Source: Bacillota bacterium (GTDB lineage Bacteria > Bacillota > Clostridia > Lachnospirales > Lachnospiraceae). Taken from it: a DNA stretch of 64,000 bases. The stretch is from NCBI GenBank assembly GCA_023443225.1, contig JAEZVF010000115.1, positions 62,001-126,000 of the forward strand, given 5' to 3'. Of the stretch, positions 16,791-25,177 are shown piece by piece. The notes under the pieces are model-generated. The model did no database searches, was not told the DNA's origin, and was given only the letters and a program-made list of their open reading frames with translations. The number at the start of each line of letters is the position of its first letter. Position 1 is the first letter of the stretch. Position numbers and translations under genes: made by a program.

Positions 16791-17744
16791 TTAGCAGGTA
16801 GCACCGCCTACAAGATGAAGTTTCGCTTCCAGAATTTCTTTCTTTCTAGTAAGAAGGTTATCTGATAATAACTCGGCTTCAACATTTTCTAAGCCAAGTC
16901 TTTCAATGGTTTGCGCAAATCGCTCACCGGTTTTGCCTTGTTCTCTATATAAAAGAATAGCCTTTTCTATTACATCCATCGCCTCGTCTTTATTAGTAAA
17001 AACCTTGCCAAGAGCCTTTCCATGAGCAACAAGTTTACCCCATCTTCCGCCGATGTATATCTTATAGCCAACCTTGCTGTCTTCAATAGCATCGAAGTGA
17101 CACTTACCATCACAACGTCCACAGTTATTGCATATTTCTTTGTTGATTTCAAGAATACCATCTACAACTTTAGCTGCTTTCATTGGACAAGTATCTTCTA
17201 TGGAACATTTTTTACATCCATTACAGGAATCCTCATCATAATTCGGTATCATTTGCCCTATGATCCCCAAATCATTTAAATCGGGTTTCACACAGTTGTT
17301 AGGGCATCCTCCAACTGCAATTTTGAATTTGTGAGGAAGTTTAACATCAGAATATCCATTGTAGAATCTCTCATGAATTTCTTCTGATAATTCAAATGTA
17401 TCGATTAAACCATACTGACAGGTTGTACCCTTACATGAGACAACCGGACGTACTTTTGAACCGGTACCGCCTGTAACAAGACCCTCCCTAGCAATATAGT
17501 TTCTAAAGTCTTCAATTTTATCATAAGGAATTCCCTGGACTTCAAATGTTAATCTAGTAGTTAAAGTAACAACACCATTTCCATAAATCTCAGCTGCCTC
17601 AGATATACACTTATTTTGAGCCGCGGTTACTTTACCATTTATGGTAATGATTCTTCCTGAAAAGTTATCGGTTCCTTTGTTACTTAGAAATCCTAAAGCC
17701 TTTACTCTTTTTTCGTCAGCAGCGCTAACAGTTAAACATGCCAT
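16791..17744 (-). CDS. Siroheme-type sulfite/nitrite reductase with ferredoxin insert
   Basis: A 317-residue reductase of the nitrite/sulfite reductase family. The N-terminal half has the ferredoxin-like half-domain (GIPYDKIEDFRNYI), then VSCKGTTCQYG and KIAVGGCPNNCVKPDLND, the cysteine pattern that binds the coupled siroheme and 4Fe-4S centre. A two-cluster ferredoxin insert follows: SCNGCKKCSIEDTCP and ICNNCGRCDGKCHFD. GRWGKLVAHGKAL then closes the siroheme domain. The layout resembles AsrC-type anaerobic sulfite reductases and small clostridial homologues. The probable reaction is six-electron reduction of sulfite (or nitrite), fed by ferredoxin. It is followed by the CoA-disulfide reductase gene upstream on the same strand, 27 bases away, so both likely form an operon. 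Confidence 0.82.
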   Translation of the reverse strand: MACLTVSAADEKRVKALGFLSNKGTDNFSGRIITINGKVTAAQNKCISEAAEIYGNGVVTLTTRLTFEVQGIPYDKIEDFRNYIAREGLVTGGTGSKVRPVVSCKGTTCQYGLIDTFELSEEIHERFYNGYSDVKLPHKFKIAVGGCPNNCVKPDLNDLGIIGQMIPNYDEDSCNGCKKCSIEDTCPMKAAKVVDGILEINKEICNNCGRCDGKCHFDAIEDSKVGYKIYIGGRWGKLVAHGKALGKVFTNKDEAMDVIEKAILLYREQGKTGERFAQTIERLGLENVEAELLSDNLLTRKKEILEAKLHLVGGATC

Positions 17745-17771
17745 AATAAAAATCCTCCATCTAGTAGTTAT

Positions 17772-19397
17772 TTATATTGTTATTTCATTAAAGGTGCTAC
17801 CACCTTCAAGAACTCGTGTGTTGGTGTATCCGAAATACTTTAAACGGTTTTGCAGCATGTAAGCTCTTTTGCCTTTGGCACATACTAAAAGAAGTTTTTC
17901 ATCCTTCGCAATTTCAGAAAGTACTCCATTTACCTTGGTAAGGTCTACATAAGGAACTCCATCTATGCTGGGATGAATAGAAGCATCTATTATTTTATAG
18001 CCTTCAGCTTCTTTTGCAGCATAGGCTGCAGGTGTTACAGTTTCAAAGACACCGTCAATTTTATTTATTAAGATATTTACAGTATGTGAGAAAGGATGAA
18101 TTGCTGTTGAAAATGGTGGAGCATAAGCTAAATCCATATGTTCCATATCAGAAAGAGTTGCTCCCATAGTAATTGCTGTAACTGCAATATCAACCATTTT
18201 ATCTACAGCACCTTTGCCGAGTACCTGCAGGCCTAATAATTGTTTGCTTTCTCTGTCGGCTACCATCTTTACGATAAAGGGGGAAGCACCGGGATAGTAG
18301 TGAGCCTTGTCATCTACAACTGTTACGACACTTACAGTATGTATTCCAGCTTCTCTAGCAGCAAATTCTGTTAAACCAGTTCTTCCTACATTCAATTCAG
18401 GAAGCTTAGCAACTGCAGTTCCCAGAACACCTGGATAAGCTAGCTTAGTACCGTTAATATTTTTTGCAACTATACGACCAGCAATATTAGCAGTAGAACC
18501 CATAGGGGACCAAGCCGGTTCATTTGTAAGTTGATTCATTACGGTAGTACAGTCCCCAACGGCATAGATATCTTCCATATTTGTTTGTAAAAACTCATTG
18601 ACTTTAATCGTTTTATTTGGCATCAGTTCAATTCCTGAGTCCGATAAAAAGGCTGTGTTAGCTTGGATTCCTACGGAAAGGATAACGGCATCTGCTTTGA
18701 AAGCACGTTTATTTGTTTGAATTTTCTCAACCTTTTCTTCGCCAAGAATAGCTTCAAGCTTTGTTTCAGTAAAGGTTATAATACCTTGATCTGCTAGATG
18801 GTTTTCTACATACTCAGTAAACTCATCATCAAAACCAGGAAGTATATGCTTTGCCATATCAATAACAGTAATCTTAACCCCCTGAGAAGATAAATTTTCA
18901 GCAATCTCTAGTCCTATGTATCCGCCTCCAACCACAACTGCACGCTTTATTTCGCCTGATTCTATGGCATTGCGTAAGGTTCCAGCATCATCTGGCGTTC
19001 TTAGAACGAAGACATTTTGTAAGTTTACACCATCAATTCGTGGCTTGATGGCTTCTGCACCAGATGCAATCACTAGCTTGTCGTATTCATATTTATGAGT
19101 TTCCTGTGTTTTTAAATTTAATGCATTTACGTATTTTTCATTAGGATTAACTTTTGTTACCTCTACTTCAGTTAATACGAAAACCCCAGTTAAAGCTGAA
19201 AAAGCCTCAGGAGTATTAACAATTAATTGACTGCGATCTGGAATTACCTTGCCAACATAGTAGGGAAGTCCGCAACCGGCATAGGATATATCTTTACTTT
19301 TTGATAAAATGGTAACCTCACAGTTTCGATTTTCCCGTTTTAGCTTTGCTGCAACCTTAGTACCAGCTGCTACACCGCCAATAATAAGAACTTTCAT
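17772..19397 (-). CDS. CoA-disulfide reductase with rhodanese domain
   Basis: FAD- and NAD(P)H-dependent disulfide reductase of the Cdr/Nox group (541 residues). The FAD motif is IIGGVAAGTKVAAKL at the N-terminus; the single active-site cysteine is Cys42 in SYAGCGLPYYVG; a second dinucleotide motif VVVGGGYIGLEIAENL follows, and YAVGDC marks the FAD ribityl contact. The C-terminal 90 residues form a rhodanese-like domain with its cysteine in LLLVCAKGKRAYML. Fusions of this kind reduce CoA disulfide, CoA persulfides or polysulfide, linking sulfane sulfur to NAD(P)H. The neighbour reductase, a LysR gene and thioredoxin fit a sulfur or thiol stress role. The substrate is inferred. Confidence 0.87.
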   Translation of the reverse strand: MKVLIIGGVAAGTKVAAKLKRENRNCEVTILSKSKDISYAGCGLPYYVGKVIPDRSQLIVNTPEAFSALTGVFVLTEVEVTKVNPNEKYVNALNLKTQETHKYEYDKLVIASGAEAIKPRIDGVNLQNVFVLRTPDDAGTLRNAIESGEIKRAVVVGGGYIGLEIAENLSSQGVKITVIDMAKHILPGFDDEFTEYVENHLADQGIITFTETKLEAILGEEKVEKIQTNKRAFKADAVILSVGIQANTAFLSDSGIELMPNKTIKVNEFLQTNMEDIYAVGDCTTVMNQLTNEPAWSPMGSTANIAGRIVAKNINGTKLAYPGVLGTAVAKLPELNVGRTGLTEFAAREAGIHTVSVVTVVDDKAHYYPGASPFIVKMVADRESKQLLGLQVLGKGAVDKMVDIAVTAITMGATLSDMEHMDLAYAPPFSTAIHPFSHTVNILINKIDGVFETVTPAAYAAKEAEGYKIIDASIHPSIDGVPYVDLTKVNGVLSEIAKDEKLLLVCAKGKRAYMLQNRLKYFGYTNTRVLEGGSTFNEITI

Positions 19398-19483
19398 ATA
19401 ATAACACCTCTTTGTTTAGATTATAACAACCAATAATAATAATATATCACTTGTTGAATTAATAATAAAATGATATTATCTAA

Positions 19484-19512
19484 TTGAAGTAATAGGTAAA
19501 ACCTATTAATAA
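19484..19512 (+). promoter_or_regulatory. Promoter with palindromic operator in the spacer
   Basis: TTGAAG (19484-19489) and TAATAA (19507-19512) are 17 bases apart and could be the promoter of the LysR gene. The spacer contains ATAGGTAAAACCTAT (19492-19506), a palindrome with the same arms and 3-base centre as the site at 13710-13724. It also lies upstream of the divergent reductase genes, so one bound protein could control both directions. Confidence 0.5.
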
Positions 19513-19577
19513 TTTAAGTTTTGTTTAGAATACAGGAAGAAAGGTTGAATTTGTAGCAATTGCAATGGGTGTAAAAC

Positions 19578-20498
19578 ATGACGATAAGACATTTAAAAAT
19601 ATTTATTGAAGTTGTTGATAGTGGTAAAATGAGTAGTGCTGCTTCAAAACTCTTTATATCGCAACCTACAGTAAGCCAAGCAATTAGAGAGCTTGAAGAA
19701 CATTATGGAGGGCTCTTGTTTGATCGGCTTTCTAAGAAATTATATATAACCGCAAAGGGAAAGAGGCTTCTTTCCTATGCAAGAAATGTGGTAAAGAAGT
19801 TTGATGATATGGAAGAGATGATGTTACAATGTAATTATATAGAGAAAATAAGAATTGGTGCTACGAATACTGTTGGTAATTGCATTCTTAGTGAAGTCAT
19901 TAAATGTTTTAAAGAAATAAATCCCAATATTGAACTGTATTCCTATATAAATAATACAAAGGATGTAGAAGAAAAGATATTAAAATCGGAACTAGATATC
20001 GGTATTGTAGAGGGAAAGGTGAAAAGTCCGGATTTGATTTCAATCCCTGAAGTAAATGATTTCTTGGTTCTTATTTGCAGTACCAAGCATGCTTTTGCTA
20101 AGAAAAAAAATATAAAACTAGAAGAGCTTCAATATGAAAGCTTTGCTATGAGAGAGCAGGGCAGTGGAACAAGAGAACTTTTTGAAAGATATATGTCAGA
20201 GAAGGGAATACCAATCAGGATAGCTTCTGAAGCAAACAGCTCAGAAACAATTAAAAAAGCCGTTATAGAGAATCAATGCTTAGCAGTTATTTCTATACGG
20301 CTAGTAGAAGAGGAAATTAAAAGCGGGAAAATACATGTCATTCAGAATAAAGACTGTGACTGGGATAGATATTTTAATGTTGTATACCATAAAAATAAAA
20401 TTATAACCGATGAAATGATGAGTCTTATTGATATAGTAAAAAATTATAAAAATGTTGATGTTCTTCAAGGAATTAGCACAGGAGAAATTTCAGTATAG
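19578..20498 (+). CDS. LysR family transcriptional regulator
   Basis: A 306-residue LTTR: the N-terminal winged helix MTIRHLKIFIEVVDSGKMSSAASKLF start includes the usual SQPTVSQAIRELEEHYG recognition helix, and the rest is the two-lobed effector domain with MREQGSGTRELFERY typical of the CysL/CbbR-like branch. Divergent from the CoA-disulfide reductase and reductase genes, it is the natural candidate for controlling them through the palindromic site between. The effector is unknown; a sulfur metabolite is plausible from context only. Confidence 0.88.
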   Translation: MTIRHLKIFIEVVDSGKMSSAASKLFISQPTVSQAIRELEEHYGGLLFDRLSKKLYITAKGKRLLSYARNVVKKFDDMEEMMLQCNYIEKIRIGATNTVGNCILSEVIKCFKEINPNIELYSYINNTKDVEEKILKSELDIGIVEGKVKSPDLISIPEVNDFLVLICSTKHAFAKKKNIKLEELQYESFAMREQGSGTRELFERYMSEKGIPIRIASEANSSETIKKAVIENQCLAVISIRLVEEEIKSGKIHVIQNKDCDWDRYFNVVYHKNKIITDEMMSLIDIVKNYKNVDVLQGISTGEISV

Positions 20499-20622
20499 GA
20501 GTAATAAAGTACAAATTATATGTGACCTTATCACAGATATGATGATGAAAATGACTATAATGAAATTATAAAACAAATTAATTGCACCTTAAAAACTATA
20601 ATGACGAAAAGGAGAATGGAAT

Positions 20623-20934
20623 ATGAGCGTATTAAAAATAACAAAGAATAATTTTGAACAAGAGGTTATGAATTCAGACACTCCTGTATTATTGGACTTT
20701 TGGGCATCTTGGTGTGGACCTTGTAGAATGGTAGGACCTACAGTGGAGCAGGTAGCACAAGAAACAATAAACATAGCAAAAGTTGGCAAGGTCAATGTCG
20801 ATGAGGAGCCGGAGCTTGCACAAACTTTTAAGGTTATGAGTATCCCAACTCTTGTGGTGATGAAAAATGGTAAGGTTGTTCAAAGTGCTGTAGGTGTTAA
20901 GACAAAGCAAGCCATCTTAGATATGATTCAATAA
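20623..20934 (+). CDS. trxA: Thioredoxin
   Basis: A 103-residue thioredoxin with the canonical WASWCGPCRM active site, the cis-proline loop SIPTLVVMKNG and a normal C-terminal helix. AAGGAGAA precedes the ATG by eight bases. It follows the LysR gene by 125 bases and ends at a strong terminator, so it may have its own promoter in that gap. It likely supplies reducing power for thiol or sulfur chemistry of the neighbouring enzymes. Confidence 0.95.
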   Translation: MSVLKITKNNFEQEVMNSDTPVLLDFWASWCGPCRMVGPTVEQVAQETINIAKVGKVNVDEEPELAQTFKVMSIPTLVVMKNGKVVQSAVGVKTKQAILDMIQ

Positions 20935-20942
20935 GCTAGTAT

Positions 20943-20981
20943 AAGGACAGAGTTTTCTCACTACTCTGTCCTTTGTTTTTT
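20943..20981 (+). terminator. Rho-independent terminator after thioredoxin
   Basis: AAGGACAGAG (20943-20952) and CTCTGTCCTT (20964-20973) form a 10-base stem with an 11-base loop, followed by TGTTTTTT. This is a textbook intrinsic terminator. Confidence 0.9.
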
Positions 20982-21261
20982 CAATAGAGTAATCGTTTTT
21001 GAATCAAATTGAATCAGCCCATCTTTTCTCATTTTTGCTAACTAACGAGATATGGATGTACGTTGAACCTTGATTTCGCTCCCTGAGTGCAATCATTTTC
21101 TATGTCTTCTATTTTGATCGGTAGCAATACTACTCTTTCCTTTTGTATCCATTTATGATAAAATTTTTTAAGCGTAATTTTATCTCAGACAAATTTGAGC
21201 ATAGTTTATCAAGAGTACATCCAAGGAATACTATATGATTTACTTGTGAGGAGGTGAGAAT
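20982..21261. other. Non-coding stretch, nothing recognised
   Basis: About 280 AT-rich bases between the thioredoxin terminator and a short frame upstream of the next gene. I see no credible gene, tRNA or repeat. The end near 21250 holds a strong ribosome site (GAGGAGG) that serves the short frame at 21262. Confidence 0.4.
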
Positions 21262-21324
21262 GTGGATTGGATGACAAGTATTCAACAAACAGTAAGGAGC
21301 AACCATAGTATGAGGGAGGATTAA
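21262..21324 (+). pseudogene. Short frame, possible N-terminal remnant of an AraC-type regulator
   Basis: GTG at 21262 is preceded by GAGGAGGTGAG and reads MDWMTSIQQTVRSNHSMRED before a stop at 21322-21324. The first nine residues resemble the start of AraC-type regulators (MDWMxSIQQxI...). The frame ends within the ribosome site of the gene at 21329. It could be a deletion remnant joined to another gene or a coupled leader peptide. Confidence 0.3.
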
Positions 21325-21328
21325 AAAT

Positions 21329-21934
21329 ATGTTAAACAATAAAAGACCAAGATTAATTGTTTTTTCTATTATACTTGTGATAGCAGTTGGAATCGGACTA
21401 ATAGCGAATCGGAAAGCTACAACGATTGATCCTTCTGCTCCAGTGCTATCTTTCGAGCAAATTGTAGGTGCTGACATGGTTGAACTTGACTATGCTTCCA
21501 ATGAGAAATTAATTTTTCACGGCTATTTTGGATTGTTTGTTTATGATCTTAATTCATTACAAATTATAAACAGCCTTGATTTGAAGCCTCTTAACTGTCA
21601 TCAAACACAAGGAGATAATTATTGTGATGTTTCGGTTAGCATGGATGGTAATACAGTGCAATTACACCCTATGAGCAATGACAATATGTTTGTATACACT
21701 GTTTCAGATAATACATTACAAGAGACTGCCTATAAAGCAATGGATAATCCATTTGGAAGTCAGTTTGTTTCTATAGAAGAGGTGATTGATTCAACAAAGC
21801 TTGGTAATCACAGCTACCATGCTGTCCTCTTTGATACAGGCGAGTACGGATATCTCTATTCAGAAGACGGAACAATTGGCTCATTGTTCTATGTACGAGG
21901 GGATATAAGATATAATATATTCGAGAAGGAGTAG
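21329..21934 (+). CDS. Membrane-anchored protein of unknown function
   Basis: A 201-residue protein I do not recognise. A short basic start is followed by one hydrophobic helix (about residues 9-25, LIVFSIILVIAVGIGLIA), which would anchor it with the rest outside the cell. The outer part is rich in beta-type segments, aromatic residues and short glycine turns (YFGLFVYDLNSL, GEYGYLYSEDGTIGSLFYVRG), with two cysteines (NCHQTQGDNYC). This could be a small beta-propeller-like or immunity-type domain, but that is a guess. GGGAGG precedes the ATG closely. It stands alone between the AraC-like remnant and the glycosylase gene. Confidence 0.6.
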   Translation: MLNNKRPRLIVFSIILVIAVGIGLIANRKATTIDPSAPVLSFEQIVGADMVELDYASNEKLIFHGYFGLFVYDLNSLQIINSLDLKPLNCHQTQGDNYCDVSVSMDGNTVQLHPMSNDNMFVYTVSDNTLQETAYKAMDNPFGSQFVSIEEVIDSTKLGNHSYHAVLFDTGEYGYLYSEDGTIGSLFYVRGDIRYNIFEKE

Positions 21935-21990
21935 ATAATTTTATAATAGTATTAGCATAGTTAGTAATTATATAAAAGCAGGTGTGTAAT

Positions 21991-22584
21991 ATGACAATTT
22001 TTGAAGAGATAAAACAAGAAATTATGGCTGATACAATGAATGAGATTTATTCAAGTAAGGGAGTTCCACCTTTATTTAAAGCTTCTAAAGTTGCTCGTAT
22101 TGCCATAGTTGGGCAAGCGCCAGGACGTAAAGCAGAAGAAACTCAATTGTTTTGGAATGATTTGAGTGGTGATCGCTTGCGAGATTGGATGGGAATATCA
22201 AGAGAAAAATTTTATGATACTGATTATATTGCACAATTACCTATGGATTTTTATTATCCAGGCAAAGCTAAAACTGGTGATTTGCCACCTCGAAAAGGCT
22301 TTGCAGAAAAATGGCATCCACGTTTACTGAAAGAGATGCCAAATATTGAAACAATACTTCTCATTGGAAATTATGCACAGAAATACTATTTAGATAAGCG
22401 ATGTGGGAAAAACTTAACTGAAACAGTGAAAAATTATCAAGAATATCTGCCAGAATATTTACCATTGGTTCATCCGTCACCATTAACTCAAGGATGGTTA
22501 AAAGGCAACTTGTGGTTTGAAAGTGATGTTTTGCCAATTTTGAAAGGTATAGTAAATAATTGTTTATCTTTTGATATGAAATAA
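21991..22584 (+). CDS. Uracil-DNA glycosylase family protein
   Basis: A 197-residue member of the uracil-DNA glycosylase superfamily. The motif IAIVGQAPGRKAEET corresponds to the water-activating/uracil-binding GxAPG loop and LVHPSPLTQGW to the C-terminal HPS loop that grips the base. LRDWMGISREKFYDTD and WHPRLLKEMPNIETILLIGNYAQ are typical of the compact group. It lacks an obvious four-cysteine Fe-S pattern, so it differs from the thermostable family 4. ATG 21991 is preferred; GTG 21982 is an alternative. The next gene encodes an AP endonuclease, giving a base-excision pair. Confidence 0.82.
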   Translation: MTIFEEIKQEIMADTMNEIYSSKGVPPLFKASKVARIAIVGQAPGRKAEETQLFWNDLSGDRLRDWMGISREKFYDTDYIAQLPMDFYYPGKAKTGDLPPRKGFAEKWHPRLLKEMPNIETILLIGNYAQKYYLDKRCGKNLTETVKNYQEYLPEYLPLVHPSPLTQGWLKGNLWFESDVLPILKGIVNNCLSFDMK

Positions 22585-22675
22585 AGAGAAAAAATTATAT
22601 AATCATAATTCTCATCTAAATATATGTTATAATGTGATTTTGTTAGGATGAGAACAAGAATAGGAGGGAAAAATA

Positions 22676-23503
22676 TTGAAGTTTATTTCATGGAATATTG
22701 ATTCATTAAATGCGGCTTTAACGGGTGATTCGGTACGTGCTTTACTATCTCAAACTGTATTCAATACGATCATTGAACATAAGCCAGATACGATTGCCAT
22801 TCAGGAAACAAAGTTATCAAGTGACGGTCCTACGAAAAAGCATTTAGAAATTTTGAGGGATAAGTTTCCGGATTATGAAGTTGTTTGGAATAGTTCGGTA
22901 GAACCCGCGCGCAAGGGTTATGCGGGTACCATGTTTTTATATAAGAAGGATCTAACACCAACCGTTTGGTATCCAGCAATTGGAGCGCCAGGTACCATGG
23001 ATGCTGAAGGCCGTATCATCACATTAGAATTTGATAATTTCTACTTAACACAAGTTTATACACCGAATGCAGGGGACAATTTGAATCGATTAGAAGAACG
23101 TCAAATTTGGGATACAAAATATGCCGATTATTTAGCAGGTTTGGATAAAGAGAAGCTGGTCATTGCAGCCGGTGATTTTAATGTAGCACATAAAGAAATA
23201 GATTTGGCTCATCCTAAAAATAACCGTCGTTCCGCTGGTTTTACGGATGAGGAACGTCAAGGTTTTACTAATCTTTTATCAAAAGGTTTTACAGATACCT
23301 TTCGCCATATTCACGGTGATGTGACAGGGATTTATTCTTGGTGGGGCCAGCGTGTTAAAACAAGCAAAATTAATAATTCTGGTTGGAGAATTGATTACTG
23401 GATCGTGAGTGATCGCATTGCAGATAAAGTTATTAAATCTGAAATGATTGATTCAGGCCCTAGACAAGATCACACGCCATTATTACTCGAAATAGATTTA
23501 TAG
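22676..23503 (+). CDS. exoA: Exodeoxyribonuclease III-type AP endonuclease
   Basis: A 275-residue ExoIII/AP endonuclease. Metal and catalytic motifs are all visible: FISWNIDSLNA, AIQETKL, the long KKDLTP region, YTPNAGDNLNRLEER, AAGDFNVAHKEIDL, RRSAGFTDEERQGF, IYSWWGQR and the terminal DHTPLLLEIDL. It cleaves DNA 5' of abasic sites, following glycosylase action. The start is TTG with TAGGAGGG about eight bases upstream. It is 90 bases after the glycosylase gene. Confidence 0.93.
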   Translation: MKFISWNIDSLNAALTGDSVRALLSQTVFNTIIEHKPDTIAIQETKLSSDGPTKKHLEILRDKFPDYEVVWNSSVEPARKGYAGTMFLYKKDLTPTVWYPAIGAPGTMDAEGRIITLEFDNFYLTQVYTPNAGDNLNRLEERQIWDTKYADYLAGLDKEKLVIAAGDFNVAHKEIDLAHPKNNRRSAGFTDEERQGFTNLLSKGFTDTFRHIHGDVTGIYSWWGQRVKTSKINNSGWRIDYWIVSDRIADKVIKSEMIDSGPRQDHTPLLLEIDL

Positions 23504-23586
23504 TATTTATAAATGTAGCAATATAAGTAATATCTATATAATGGGAGACATGGTTTAAATCAGATACAATTATTTGGAGGTGGTAC

Positions 23587-24102
23587 ATGAAATTACTGAA
23601 GGAACTTGTCCTAAAGCAAGGGATTAACTTTGACGGAAGAACAATTTATAGAGAAGCTGTCAGAGGGATCATAATTAAGGACAGGACTTTGCTGATGATA
23701 TATTCATCAAAAGAGGGGGATTATAAGTTCCCTGGAGGAGGCGTTAATATTGGCGAAACTTATGAAACAGCACTCATTAGAGAAATACGTGAAGAATGTG
23801 GGGCAAGAGTTTTATCAATAAATGATGAATTTGGTAAAGTAATTGAGTTTGATACTCCCATTGATGAAGATTATGATGTTTTTAAAATGGCTTCATTCTA
23901 CTACATATGTGATGTTGATACAAACTTTGGAGAGCAATCACTAGATCAATATGAAAAAGATCTAGGCTTCGAGCCTAGATGGGTAGATATAGATAAAGCT
24001 ATCTCGATGAATCAGATGTTAATAGATTCAAATAATTTCCCTCGCTGGACACCAAGAGAAACATTTGTATTGGACTATATTAAGGAAAAGTTTATACTTT
24101 AA
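23587..24102 (+). CDS. Nudix hydrolase
   Basis: A 171-residue Nudix protein with an intact Nudix box: GGGVNIGETYETALIREIREECG, seen within residues about 53-75, containing the metal-binding REIREECG. GGAGGTGG precedes the ATG. The family hydrolyses nucleoside diphosphates linked to various groups; the particular substrate is not evident. Standing after the glycosylase and AP endonuclease, a nucleotide-pool cleaning role is possible but unproven. Confidence 0.85.
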   Translation: MKLLKELVLKQGINFDGRTIYREAVRGIIIKDRTLLMIYSSKEGDYKFPGGGVNIGETYETALIREIREECGARVLSINDEFGKVIEFDTPIDEDYDVFKMASFYYICDVDTNFGEQSLDQYEKDLGFEPRWVDIDKAISMNQMLIDSNNFPRWTPRETFVLDYIKEKFIL

Positions 24103-24177
24103 ATAAAACCTTTATCGTTGGTATGCTTTGCGTATTGATAATATAAATAATTGTCGATGGGAAGTTCCCAAAGGCAG

Positions 24178-25071
24178 TTATTTTTTTAAAGCTTTTCTGT
24201 ATTCTAGTGGTGTGCAATTCATTAGTTCTTTAAATGTTTTTGTAAAGTAGCTGCCACTCTGAAAGCCACATTCAAGAGCGATTTCAAGAGACGTATAATC
24301 CGTATCTGTCAGCATCCTACAGGCTTTTTGAATACGATATTGCTTGAGATATCGATTTGGTGTGGTATGAATCGTATTGTGAAAGCAGCGAAGAACTTCA
24401 CTTTCACTAATCAATGCCTCTCTCGATAGAGTTGCAATTGTAATTTCTTCTGAAAAATGAGTCTGAATGTATTGAAGCATGGTTTTCATTCTTTCAGCAT
24501 TCCGAAGACTTCGAAGATTAGTCTTTAACTTATTTTTGGAATGGTTAGAAAGAATCGTAAGAATGATTTCTGACAGCTCATTTCTAACATGGATCTCAAA
24601 ACCGTTGTCACAATGATAGAGCCTGTTCCAAGCGGAGACAGATTTATTCAATATTTCATCATGATAGGGATTCGTATGTTCAAGAAAAATGTGTTGTAAG
24701 CATTTGTTCTGAATAATCGGCTCAATATAATTTTGCCAGTAAATACTATCTATACTACCAATCAACCTTGGATGGAATACAATGGATTTCAGAATGCATT
24801 TTAAATCAGAGTTTACATGAACTGCGTGAAGAATACCAGCATTAATAAAAATGCCCTCGTTTTCATTTACAACATATTCTTCATTATCAATAGATACCCT
24901 GGCAGAACCTGAAACCATCAGAATAATTTCGAAATCTTCATGCCAGTGCCAAGGAACCGTATATTCAAATAAATTTTCTTCATAAAAAGCAATTGGAAAT
25001 TCTGATGTACCATGTTTCTCTAATTCTTCTCCATCTGAATTAACTGTTACTGAACATGTTGATAATGCCAT
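24178..25071 (-). CDS. AraC family transcriptional regulator with cupin domain
   Basis: A 297-residue AraC-type regulator. The N-terminal sensing cupin has YTVPWHWHEDFEIILMVSGSA and a GIFINAGILHAVH segment, and the C-terminal ~100 residues contain two helix-turn-helix motifs (EITIATLSREALISESEVLRCF start and SLEIALECGFQSGSYFTKTFK). It is divergent from an MFS transporter gene 106 bases away, which it probably regulates. The shared promoter region holds the inverted repeat TATGAT/ATCATA and a TATAAT-like box near 25130. Confidence 0.88.
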   Translation of the reverse strand: MALSTCSVTVNSDGEELEKHGTSEFPIAFYEENLFEYTVPWHWHEDFEIILMVSGSARVSIDNEEYVVNENEGIFINAGILHAVHVNSDLKCILKSIVFHPRLIGSIDSIYWQNYIEPIIQNKCLQHIFLEHTNPYHDEILNKSVSAWNRLYHCDNGFEIHVRNELSEIILTILSNHSKNKLKTNLRSLRNAERMKTMLQYIQTHFSEEITIATLSREALISESEVLRCFHNTIHTTPNRYLKQYRIQKACRMLTDTDYTSLEIALECGFQSGSYFTKTFKELMNCTPLEYRKALKK

Positions 25072-25177
25072 ATTTCCTCCTAAATGACGATTTTGTTATA
25101 TAATTATGGGAAATTTATTATATAAAATAGTATAATATGATGGTATTATAGTATCATAGTACGAGGAGGTATTCAAT

